Source: an uncultured Bacteroidota bacterium (GTDB taxonomy: Bacteria; Bacteroidota; Bacteroidia; 2-12-FULL-35-15). Taken from it: a DNA stretch of 6,381 nucleotides. Positions 1 to 6,228 of this stretch are shown here, in pieces. The stretch lies in NCBI GenBank assembly GCA_903833025.1, contig CAILDT010000525.1, positions 1 through 6,381 of the forward strand, written 5' to 3'. Each line of letters opens with the position of its first letter. Position 1 is the first letter of the stretch. The translations under genes and the position numbers were made by a program. A model generated the notes under the pieces. It was not told where the DNA came from and made no database searches. It worked only from the letters and a program-made list of their open reading frames with translations.

Positions 1-163
1 CTACTTCTACGTTGTACGATTTATTATCTTTAATGATGTGGAAGCTACCCTCTTTCACTTTTATAACATCCCAGTTAAAAGCTTTGCCATCAATGGTTCC
101 GCTTTCGGGGTTGTTGAACTCGATGGTGTGTGATTGTTTGTTATTTACTTTTACTTTGTGCAT
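1..163 (-). CDS. Biotin/lipoyl carrier-like protein (biotin carboxyl carrier subunit), N-terminal part only
   Basis: The gene reads leftward from an ATG at 163 and stays open for 54 codons to the window edge, so the C-terminal half is missing. The visible part has a short beta-rich start (MHKVKVNN), then GKAFNWDVIKVKEG and FHIIKDNKSYNVEV. This pattern matches the N-terminal region of the roughly 160-residue Bacteroidota biotin carboxyl carrier proteins attached to acyl-CoA (acetyl- or propionyl-CoA) carboxylases. Such proteins carry biotin on a lysine in a C-terminal M-K-M motif and shuttle carboxyl groups between the biotin carboxylase and carboxyltransferase subunits. The biotinyl domain lies outside the window, so the assignment rests on N-terminal resemblance only. 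A propionyl-CoA carboxylase role would suit the mutase gene further right on the same strand, but this is inference. No Shine-Dalgarno sequence is evident; the leader is a TA-rich tract. The L,D-transpeptidase-like gene lies 117 bp upstream on the same strand. Confidence 0.68.
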   Translation of the reverse strand, partial: MHKVKVNNKQSHTIEFNNPESGTIDGKAFNWDVIKVKEGSFHIIKDNKSYNVEV

Positions 164-280
164 ATATATAATTATATCGGACTGTAAAAGTAGTGAATTG
201 TTTGGTAAGGGTGCATAATAATCTAAATTCTTACTCCAAAAATTCAATAACAATAACACCAACCAACTTATCTTTAAAAA

Positions 281-1021
281 CTATTCAAAAACATATTTCC
301 CCTTTTTATCTACCGTTACTTTTGGCAGTTGATGATGAAGTTCGAAATAATCAAACCCTGTTTTAAGGTTTTTCCAGAAATCAATTAAAGATGCTTTTTC
401 ATAATTGGTTTGCAAATACTTCATCCCCTTATCATCAAGCCGAGTAGGGAAAATATGGATAGGGATAGTTTGCTGTCCGTTGTTTTTTGCCTCCACAGCC
501 AACACATATACTTCCTTTATATATTCATCAGTAAGCGGTAAGCAGCCAATAGTAACACAATTACCGTGTATCATAATATCACCCCCAGGATTATTGAAGT
601 CAAGTATTTTATCTGATTGATTGGGATAACTTACTCCTAAAGAAAGATAATAATTACTATACGGATTAAATACTGCAACCGTATAAAACCCTTCCGGCAC
701 TTGGTTGTCACCTTGCTTTCGTTTGGGTCCTAAATCACCTGACGAAGCACAAATGTTATAGGTTTTGAATAATTGAAATTGTTTTTTATCATTCGATTTT
801 AACCACACCTCCACCATTTTATCTTTTTTGAAAACACGAAAAAACAACTGAAAATTGTTTTTATCAATTCCTTGTTTTGTTAACTCTTTCTGAAGTGTTT
901 CCCACTTTTCAGTGTAAGCAGTTTTCACCCGTTCGCACTTTTGTTGAGTAGCTTTAAACGACTGGGCTGATGAATAAAAGCAATTAATAAAAACCAGAAA
1001 TACCAAAACCTGTTTTAGCAT
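281..1021 (-). CDS. YafK/DpaA-type L,D-transpeptidase family protein, secreted
   Basis: This 246-residue protein has a YkuD (L,D-transpeptidase) fold of the YafK/DpaA subgroup. Residues 1-20 form a signal peptide with a hydrophobic core and likely cleavage after SSAQ, so it should act in the periplasm. A conserved block at about 95-113 (GDLGPKRKQGD then PEGFY) leads to the catalytic signature at 147-165, GGDIMIHGNCVTIGCLPLTD, with His152 and the presumed nucleophile Cys160. Cys155 in HGNC appears to be a family feature, not an oddity. Classical L,D-transpeptidases make 3-3 peptidoglycan crosslinks or attach proteins to diaminopimelate. The E. coli YafK/DpaA member, of nearly the same length, instead cuts the bond between Braun lipoprotein and peptidoglycan. 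Which reaction applies here cannot be read from sequence. The ATG at 1021 fits the signal peptide. Transcription probably starts from the TAGCTTTG element at 1055-1062. The downstream carrier-like gene might be co-transcribed; no terminator hairpin is evident in the 117-bp gap. Confidence 0.85.
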   Translation of the reverse strand: MLKQVLVFLVFINCFYSSAQSFKATQQKCERVKTAYTEKWETLQKELTKQGIDKNNFQLFFRVFKKDKMVEVWLKSNDKKQFQLFKTYNICASSGDLGPKRKQGDNQVPEGFYTVAVFNPYSNYYLSLGVSYPNQSDKILDFNNPGGDIMIHGNCVTIGCLPLTDEYIKEVYVLAVEAKNNGQQTIPIHIFPTRLDDKGMKYLQTNYEKASLIDFWKNLKTGFDYFELHHQLPKVTVDKKGKYVFE

Positions 1022-1054
1022 ATTGTTAATTTGTCAGTTGATAAAGAAGTTATA

Positions 1055-1062
1055 CAAAGCTA
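1055..1062 (-). promoter_or_regulatory. Bacteroidota -7 promoter element for the L,D-transpeptidase-like gene
   Basis: On the minus strand this reads TAGCTTTG, an exact match to the Bacteroidota sigma consensus TAnnTTTG. A TTG that could serve as the -33 element lies at 1078-1080, but the 15-nt spacer is shorter than the usual range of about 17-23. Transcription would begin near 1048, giving a leader of under 30 nt before the ATG at 1021. A short AT-rich motif can occur by chance; its position in a divergent intergenic region supports it. Confidence 0.5.
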
Positions 1063-1082
1063 ATTATAATTGAAAAACAAAT

Positions 1083-1090
1083 TACCTTTG
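1083..1090 (+). promoter_or_regulatory. Bacteroidota -7 promoter element for the FtsB/DivIC-like gene
   Basis: The sequence TACCTTTG matches TAnnTTTG exactly and sits 19 bp before the ATG at 1110, so the leader would be only about 14 nt. No TTG lies at the usual -33 spacing; the nearest, at 1070-1072, is only 10 nt away. The element lies 20 bp from the opposing element at 1055-1062, so the two polymerase footprints would overlap. Confidence 0.5.
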
Positions 1091-1109
1091 ACTAAATTAA
1101 ATTACAGAA

Positions 1110-1403
1110 ATGAAGAAAATAATATCCATTTTAAAAAATAAATATTTACTCACCTCTATCGCATTGGTAGTCTGGATAGGATTTTTCGATAAGAATGATA
1201 TACCCACACAAATGGATTTCCGCAAACAAGTAAAAAGTTTGCAGGAAGAGCGAAACTATTATGCAAGTGAAATAAACAACATCTCTTCTGACCTGCGCGA
1301 CCTGAGTACTAACCCGAAAACATTGGAAAAATTTGCCCGAGAAAAGTATTATATGAAGAGAGACAATGAAGAGATTTTTGTGCTGGTAGAGAAAAAGAAG
1401 TAA
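1110..1403 (+). CDS. Septum formation initiator (FtsB/DivIC) family protein
   Basis: This 97-residue protein has the full FtsB/DivIC layout. A short basic cytoplasmic N-terminus precedes one membrane segment at about 12-26 (LLTSIALVVWIGFF). A periplasmic coiled coil follows at about 36-66, rich in Lys, Glu and Leu (FRKQVKSLQEERNYYASEI). The C-terminal family signature is at 75-93 (FAREKYYMKRDNEEIFVLV). FtsB/DivIC proteins form a complex with FtsL and FtsQ/DivIB at the division site and help activate septal cell-wall synthesis by FtsWI. The length is normal for the family. The ATG at 1110 is the first start in frame and places the membrane segment correctly; no Shine-Dalgarno sequence is present. 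The gene is transcribed alone, divergently from the transpeptidase-like gene, and ends in a strong shared terminator. The family assignment is firm. FtsB and DivIC cannot be told apart from sequence alone. Confidence 0.9.
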   Translation: MKKIISILKNKYLLTSIALVVWIGFFDKNDIPTQMDFRKQVKSLQEERNYYASEINNISSDLRDLSTNPKTLEKFAREKYYMKRDNEEIFVLVEKKK

Positions 1404-1426
1404 ATGAGTTTTAGAATAACTAAAAT

Positions 1427-1460
1427 AAAAAAAGGGAACGATTGCTTGTTCCCTTTTTTT
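1427..1460. terminator. Bidirectional intrinsic terminator between convergent genes
   Basis: A perfect 13-bp stem is formed by seven A plus GGGAAC (1427-1439) and GTTCCC plus seven T (1448-1460), around an 8-nt loop. Each strand therefore has a hairpin with a GC-containing core followed by a run of T. It lies 23 bp past the stop of the division gene (ending at 1403) and 24 bp past the stop of the T9SS cargo gene (at 1485), so it can end transcription from both sides. Confidence 0.93.
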
Positions 1461-1484
1461 ATTGAAAGTAGATTTGAGACTAGG

Positions 1485-3866
1485 TTATTTAATGATTAGT
1501 TTTTTACTATAAACAGATTGTTGCGATGTAGCAGTAATTAAATAAATACCTGGAGATAGTTTCCCAGAAGGGTCGAGCGCGAAAACATTTTGCCCTACAT
1601 CTTGCGTAATTAATACTTTAGAATATGTTTCTCTGCCGGCAACATCATACACTACTACTAACACCTCTTCCCCTTTATCAGCATTAATAGCCACATTAAC
1701 ATCTTCGCCAGCACCTGGGTTAGGGTAAAGATTAAAAGAGAATGCTGCTGATGGTGTAAAGTCAACTGTTTTTAAAGCGGAATAAGTATATACGCCATTA
1801 TAATCTGTTTGTTTCAATCTATAATAAGATACACCCGAATATGGCACTTTGTCAATTGAAGTATAATCTTTTAGTGACGTACTATTTCCAGCACCATTAA
1901 CTTTAGCAACAAAATCATATTTACTTCCATCCTGTGTTTTTTCGACAGTAAAAAAGTCGTTGTTGGTTTCGGTAGCAGTAGCCCAATCCAAACAAACATT
2001 GTTATTGCAAGGTGTTGCATTGAAACTTAAAAGTTCAATAGGTAAAGGCGTTTGGCTAACATTAACAGAACCCACAGTAAAGAAAACTCCACCAGTGGTT
2101 GACATTGTAACTGTGAAATTAGGGGCAACGTAAGCACCTGCAACTATGGTAGTTGTAGCTGTTCCAAAAGTATTAACGGTACTAACTAATAATCTTAAAT
2201 CACTTCCGGTAAGCGGTGCAAACCCTGTCATATCAAAAGTTAAAGTAACAGAAGCGGCAACACCTCCACCTGTTTTTTGGAACTTCCAGAAACGCGGCAT
2301 ACGAGATTGTATAGTAGCAGGCACATCAACAACTTCTGTAGGTACATTAAGTCCCGAACCATTATGTCCGGCAGCTAAATAAGATTTATCAGCAGTAAAT
2401 GCCGCTCCATTATTAATAGTAAGCATTGCATTACCAGTGAAACCATTTACATCCGCATCAGTACTCACTGATTTGCGCTGATCTAAAGAAGTATTATCGT
2501 CTCTTCCAACTACAGTAACATTAGTATGAAACCCAGCATTTGCGCCAGAAGCATCCCAATAAGTTGTAGTCCCATCTGAAGCAATATAGTTCCGTTCGTC
2601 GATACCAGCAGTGGTAGAATTATCTACTAACGTAACGCCATACTTGGAAGCTAAATAAGAACGAACTTGCTGCATTTGAGTATTGGTTAGAATAGTTTTG
2701 AAAGACATAATTTCGCTTATTGTTCCATCAAAATATTGAGAGTATGTACCTGCTGAATTTCTTCTTACACCAATAGTAACATAGTCAACATCGGCACTAC
2801 CATTATGAGCAGGTTGGTCAGTTCCATTCAAATCTTTAACAGTAATACCATTACTCTTTCCATTAAAAGCAATGATGTTTTGTCTGGCAGAATTAGCAAT
2901 AGTAACATCATTATTTGTTCCTGCTGCGGCAGTATTTCCAAATACAATTTCATTGTTTTTTGCTATAATCCTGCTATTGCCACTTCCCTGATGCCCAAAA
3001 ACAAAGTTACCGGCAGTGCCTCCTGATGAAGCAGAAAAATAACTACCTCCTGCTCCTCCTGCTGATAAATCCATCAGGTTTAATCTTGCTAATGTATGTT
3101 CGATGTATTGATTAGCACCATTGAAAGTTAAATAAGGGTTGTAGTTCGCAATTAAAGCATTAGCTGTTGACGCCAAGCCCGTTTTATATACAGGAGTTGC
3201 ACCGCATGGAGGCAAAGCCACCACAGAACTACTTCCATTACCACTAGAAATCCAAGCATACACATTTGCGTTGTCGGGAATACCAATACTATTTGCATTA
3301 AACCAAAGACTAAGATTAGCAGTCCCCACACCTCCAGGAGAAGCTACTCTTGTGATAGAAATATCATCAACTACTACTCCACAGGAATTAACATTGCCAG
3401 GGTTAGTAAATTTAAGAGTGTGAGATGCAGAAGCATTATTTGTAAAAACAAAACTTACAGGGGTTAGCGTGGTGGTAGCACTTCCTACTGATTGAGTAAC
3501 ATTTAAAACACCTACGGCATCCGTAAATTGAATAACCAAATTTGTAGGGTTTACGGATGCATTGCAGCCGGTATTTCTCCAACCATAACGGAAAGTTAAT
3601 ATGTATTGACTTCCGTTTGTGAAACCATTAACTACTTGAGTTGGATTAGAGGCATTATCCACCTCCATAACATAGTTCGAAGAGCAGCCGGTGGTTAAAT
3701 AAGTATTCTCGAAAGTTCCGGCGGTAAAGGGAGCTTCGGAAGCACCTCCGCCCCAATTAACATTTGAATTTGCAACGTTACCATCTACAACTAAATTTTG
3801 AGATTTAAGTTGAGTGGTTACCCCAAATAAAATGACAAGGATTAATGAAAGTACGTTTTTTATCAT
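1485..3866 (-). CDS. Secreted multidomain protein with LamG-like region and T9SS type A sorting domain
   Basis: This 793-residue protein is predicted to be exported and then carried across the outer membrane by the type IX secretion system. Residues 1-23 form a signal peptide ending in KSQ. Residues 24-174 look like a jelly-roll carbohydrate-binding-type domain, with Y-ILTFRYGW in the middle and VVVDDISITR at the end; Cys61, Cys101 and Cys162 may pair. Residues 181-415 resemble the LamG/concanavalin-like region of Bacteroidota surface proteins (NLSLWFNANS; FDGTISEIMSF; VRSYLASKYGVTL). Residues 420-600 resemble the module that usually follows it (YIASDGTTTYWDAS; VVGRDDNTSLDQRKS; SYLAAGHNG), possibly DUF8202. 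A fibronectin-like linker spans about 608-702 (LPIELLSFNA to YYRLKQTDYNGVYTYS). The sorting domain is at about 711-793, starting FNLYPNPGAG and ending in SKKLIIK. No catalytic motif is visible, so adhesion or glycan binding is more likely than enzymatic activity. The start 95 bp after the mutase gene has no recognisable -7 element. Confidence 0.88.
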   Translation of the reverse strand: MIKNVLSLILVILFGVTTQLKSQNLVVDGNVANSNVNWGGGASEAPFTAGTFENTYLTTGCSSNYVMEVDNASNPTQVVNGFTNGSQYILTFRYGWRNTGCNASVNPTNLVIQFTDAVGVLNVTQSVGSATTTLTPVSFVFTNNASASHTLKFTNPGNVNSCGVVVDDISITRVASPGGVGTANLSLWFNANSIGIPDNANVYAWISSGNGSSSVVALPPCGATPVYKTGLASTANALIANYNPYLTFNGANQYIEHTLARLNLMDLSAGGAGGSYFSASSGGTAGNFVFGHQGSGNSRIIAKNNEIVFGNTAAAGTNNDVTIANSARQNIIAFNGKSNGITVKDLNGTDQPAHNGSADVDYVTIGVRRNSAGTYSQYFDGTISEIMSFKTILTNTQMQQVRSYLASKYGVTLVDNSTTAGIDERNYIASDGTTTYWDASGANAGFHTNVTVVGRDDNTSLDQRKSVSTDADVNGFTGNAMLTINNGAAFTADKSYLAAGHNGSGLNVPTEVVDVPATIQSRMPRFWKFQKTGGGVAASVTLTFDMTGFAPLTGSDLRLLVSTVNTFGTATTTIVAGAYVAPNFTVTMSTTGGVFFTVGSVNVSQTPLPIELLSFNATPCNNNVCLDWATATETNNDFFTVEKTQDGSKYDFVAKVNGAGNSTSLKDYTSIDKVPYSGVSYYRLKQTDYNGVYTYSALKTVDFTPSAAFSFNLYPNPGAGEDVNVAINADKGEEVLVVVYDVAGRETYSKVLITQDVGQNVFALDPSGKLSPGIYLITATSQQSVYSKKLIIK

Positions 3867-3922
3867 TGTGTTCTACTATTGTATTGTTTATCATTAACTC
3901 GTTTGGGTACTTAGACGAAAAT

Positions 3923-3955
3923 AAAAAAAAAGGTTGCATTTTGATAAAAGGACCT
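3923..3955 (-). terminator. Weak possible terminator after the mutase gene
   Basis: Reading leftward from the mutase stop (3962-3964), an imperfect hairpin pairs AGGT with ACCT (3952-3955 with 3931-3934). An inner stem of four A-T pairs (3939-3942 with 3946-3949) closes a 3-nt loop, with an asymmetric internal loop between the two stems. Nine T follow on the minus strand (3923-3931). The T run and position fit an intrinsic terminator, but the stem is weak, so readthrough into the T9SS cargo gene is likely. Confidence 0.35.
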
Positions 3956-3961
3956 GTGGTA

Positions 3962-5527
3962 TTAACCCGTATATTCTCCAAAAACACCTCTCATCACATC
4001 TGCGATTTCACCAAGAGTAGCATAGTTTTCGGCAGCTTCCAATATGGTTGGCATAAGGTTTACGCTTCCCAGAGCATTCGATTCAAGTGTTTTAAGTATC
4101 GCTTTTACTTTATCGTTATCGCGCTCGGCTTTTACTTTATTTATCTTATCTATTTGAAGTTGACGGATGGAATCATCAATGGAAAAAACATCCTGCAAAG
4201 GTTTTTCTTCAACAGTAAATTTATTTACTCCAACAATTATCTTTTCGCCTGATTGAATTTCATTTTGATATTTGTAAGCTGATGCTGCTATTTCATTTTG
4301 CATATAACCTTGCTCAATGGCGGCAACAGAACCACCCATAGCATCTATTTTATGGATGTATTCCCAAGCTGCTGCTTCTACTTCATTGGTCAATGTTTCT
4401 ACAAAATAAGAACCTGCTAATGGGTCAACGGTATCCACTGCGCCACTTTCGTAAGCTATTATTTGTTGAGTGCGTAATGCTATTCGGGCAGCTTCTTCGG
4501 TTGGTAAAGCAATTGCTTCGTCGTAACCGTTAGTATGTAAACTTTGTGTGCCACCTAATACTGCTGATAATGCCTGAATGGTAACACGAGGGATGTTGTT
4601 ATGCGGTTGTTGTGCAGTTAAAGTGGAGCCACCTGTTTGTGTATGAAAGCGAAGCATTTGTGCGCGAGGGTCGGTGGCACCTAAGTCTTTTGTAATGGTT
4701 GCCCACATACGACGCGCAGCACGAAACTTGGCTACTTCTTCAAATAAATTATTATGGGCATTGAAGAAAAAAGATAATCGTTTTGCAAATACATTAATAT
4801 CTAAACCCTTTTCGATGGCTGCTTTTAAATATGCTTTGCCGTTTGCTAAGGTAAAAGCCAATTCCTGAACGGCAGTGGAACCTGCTTCGCGGATGTGGTA
4901 ACCTGAAATAGAAATGGTATTCCATTTGGGGACTTCTTTGCTGCAATATTCAAAAATATCGGTGATGATGCGCATACTTGCTTTTGGCGGATAGATGTAT
5001 GTGCCACGTGCAGCATATTCCTTTAGCAAATCATTTTGAATGGTTCCTGAAATCTTTTTTAAATCGGCTCCTTGCTTTTTTGCTAATGCGATGTACATTG
5101 CTAAAAGGATGGATGCGGTAGAATTGATTGTCATTGAGGTGGTGATGTTTTCCAACTTTATTCCATCAAATAAAATCTCGATGTCTTTTAATGAATCTAT
5201 TGCTACGCCTGCTTTGCCTACTTCTCCATCTGCAAAATCGTGGTCGGAATCGTAACCGATTTGAGTTGGTAAATCGAAAGCGACTGATAAACCTGTGGTG
5301 CCATTGTTTAATAAATAATGGTACCGTTTGTTCGATTCTTCGGCGGTGGAAAACCCTGCGTATTGACGCATTGTCCAGAGTTTACTTCGGTACATTGTTT
5401 CTTGAACGCCTCGGGTAAAAGGAAATTGACCTGGTTGTTCGTCGGTAATATTAATTTTAGAGTAAACTCTTTTTATTTCAATTCCTGAATCTGTACAAAA
5501 TTTTTCTTTACGTTCTTTCTCCTCCAT
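3962..5527 (-). CDS. Methylmalonyl-CoA mutase large (catalytic) subunit without the cobalamin-binding domain
   Basis: This 521-residue protein covers the whole TIM-barrel catalytic region of the adenosylcobalamin-dependent acyl-CoA mutases. Methylmalonyl-CoA mutase interconverts (R)-methylmalonyl-CoA and succinyl-CoA in propionate metabolism. Recognisable blocks are RQYAGFSTAEESN (54-66), GLSVAFDLPTQIGYDSD (79-95), GTIQNDLLKEYAARGTYIYPP (161-181), SISGYHIREAG (206-216) and QSLHTNGYDEAIALPTEEAAR (328-348). From remembered alignment with the Propionibacterium enzyme, Tyr56, Arg174 and His211 match its Tyr89, Arg207 and His244 at a constant offset of 33. Tyr and Arg at these sites indicate methylmalonyl-CoA; isobutyryl-CoA mutases have Phe and Gln. 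The protein stops at FGEYTG, where the one-chain enzyme continues into its linker and B12 domain, and it contains no DxHxxG motif. It should therefore pair with a separate small subunit, as in IcmA/IcmB-type and archaeal enzymes. It lies 41 bp after the unknown membrane protein gene, with no promoter motif between, so the two are probably co-transcribed. Confidence 0.92.
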   Translation of the reverse strand: MEEKERKEKFCTDSGIEIKRVYSKINITDEQPGQFPFTRGVQETMYRSKLWTMRQYAGFSTAEESNKRYHYLLNNGTTGLSVAFDLPTQIGYDSDHDFADGEVGKAGVAIDSLKDIEILFDGIKLENITTSMTINSTASILLAMYIALAKKQGADLKKISGTIQNDLLKEYAARGTYIYPPKASMRIITDIFEYCSKEVPKWNTISISGYHIREAGSTAVQELAFTLANGKAYLKAAIEKGLDINVFAKRLSFFFNAHNNLFEEVAKFRAARRMWATITKDLGATDPRAQMLRFHTQTGGSTLTAQQPHNNIPRVTIQALSAVLGGTQSLHTNGYDEAIALPTEEAARIALRTQQIIAYESGAVDTVDPLAGSYFVETLTNEVEAAAWEYIHKIDAMGGSVAAIEQGYMQNEIAASAYKYQNEIQSGEKIIVGVNKFTVEEKPLQDVFSIDDSIRQLQIDKINKVKAERDNDKVKAILKTLESNALGSVNLMPTILEAAENYATLGEIADVMRGVFGEYTG

Positions 5528-5568
5528 TTTTATTGGCTATGATTTGTAAATTCGTATTTATTCGTAAC

Positions 5569-6087
5569 TTAAAACTCTTTGTTTATTTCCCTTTTAATTG
5601 TTTCAACCGCAAGTTTTGTAGGTAATTCTGATAACTGCGATGTAACGGCTATTATTGCTTGTGCTAATTCCATTGCGCTGGCATCGGGGTTTACTTTTGA
5701 TGCGGCTATGTTTATTATTTTTATTGTTTCTTCTTTTGCTTTTACTACGGCATCCCACGATTTATTGCTCATATATATTTGCTGCGATAAATTATGTTCG
5801 AACTCGCTGCGGATGGTTTTTAGTAGTTCGCCTTGAAAATTGGGTGCGCTGCCTGTTTTGGTTAATCGCATTACCATTGAGTTTGGGTTTATGCGTTCTA
5901 AAAATAATACTACGCGCTCATACGCTTGTAAACGGATGGGAGTGATTACGGATTGATTGGCAAGTTTTAAGTCGAGGGCTTTTTTGTCTTTTGCTTGTGC
6001 CAAAAAACTTTTCACTAAATAATAAGTAGTTAGGAAAACGATGGCTGCCGGTAAGATGAGTTTTAGTATTTCAAAAAGATTATCCAT
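5569..6087 (-). CDS. Membrane-anchored protein of unknown function upstream of the mutase gene
   Basis: This 172-residue protein has no function I can assign. A hydrophobic segment at about 7-28 (ILKLILPAAIVFLTTYYLV) is a likely single membrane anchor. The rest appears mainly helical and soluble: a basic stretch at 31-41 (QAKDKKALDLK), a conserved-looking ITPIRLQAYERVVLFLERINP (48-68), and LLKTIRSEFEHNLSQQIYMS (88-107). A tryptophan-containing helix follows (SWDAVVKAKEETIKIIN, 110-126). It resembles a family of short Bacteroidota proteins that may be catalogued as DUF7935, though I am not certain of that label. There are no cysteines and no obvious catalytic motif. With few residues before the anchor, the soluble part is probably cytoplasmic, where the mutase also works, but topology cannot be settled by eye. 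It appears to be the first gene of a two-gene unit with the mutase and is divergent from the aminotransferase. The start at 6087 places the anchor at the N-terminus. No Shine-Dalgarno sequence or exact TAnnTTTG element was found upstream. Confidence 0.78.
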   Translation of the reverse strand: MDNLFEILKLILPAAIVFLTTYYLVKSFLAQAKDKKALDLKLANQSVITPIRLQAYERVVLFLERINPNSMVMRLTKTGSAPNFQGELLKTIRSEFEHNLSQQIYMSNKSWDAVVKAKEETIKIINIAASKVNPDASAMELAQAIIAVTSQLSELPTKLAVETIKREINKEF

Positions 6088-6200
6088 TTGTTGTATTGTT
6101 AATGTATTTGTTTTTTTGGGAGGGTAAATATCGCAAAAGTGAGGAGAATAACAATATATTCTACTAATCTTATTTATAATCTTGCTTTGTACAATTTTTG

Positions 6201-6208
6201 TAGTTTTG
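6201..6208 (+). promoter_or_regulatory. Bacteroidota -7 promoter element for the aminotransferase gene
   Basis: TAGTTTTG matches TAnnTTTG exactly and ends 20 bp before the ATG at 6229. A TTG at 6182-6184 could be the -33 element with a 16-nt spacer, slightly under the usual 17-23. The predicted leader is about 14 nt and has no Shine-Dalgarno sequence. Confidence 0.5.
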
Positions 6209-6228
6209 CGGCTCTTAAAAACTATTGT

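Noticed and set aside
185..192. A minus-strand TACTTTTA that could be a -7 promoter element for the carrier-like gene.
   Set aside because: It lacks the final G of TAnnTTTG and has no TTG at suitable spacing, so it is no better than chance in this AT-rich gap.
12..218. A 68-codon plus-strand open frame at the left edge.
   Set aside because: It overlaps the carrier-like gene antisense and has no recognisable features, while the minus-strand frame matches a known family.
3845..4252. A 135-codon open frame on the plus strand opposite the end of the mutase gene and the start of the T9SS cargo gene.
   Set aside because: It crosses the boundary of two well-supported minus-strand genes, and its translation shows no family resemblance; it is a product of AT-rich antisense sequence.
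5579..5945. Hydrophobic plus-strand open frames opposite the unknown membrane protein gene.
   Set aside because: Their Leu/Phe-rich composition is the antisense image of a Lys/Glu/Asn-rich coding strand; the minus-strand frame has a coherent anchor plus soluble-domain layout.
6134..6141. Minus-strand CACTTTTG as a possible -7 element for the unknown membrane protein gene.
   Set aside because: It has one mismatch in the essential TA and no TTG at usable spacing; the real promoter was not identified.
6187..6194. The palindrome TTGTACAA in the divergent intergenic region, as a possible operator.
   Set aside because: It is only 8 bp, unaccompanied by a second copy, and such palindromes are frequent in AT-rich DNA.
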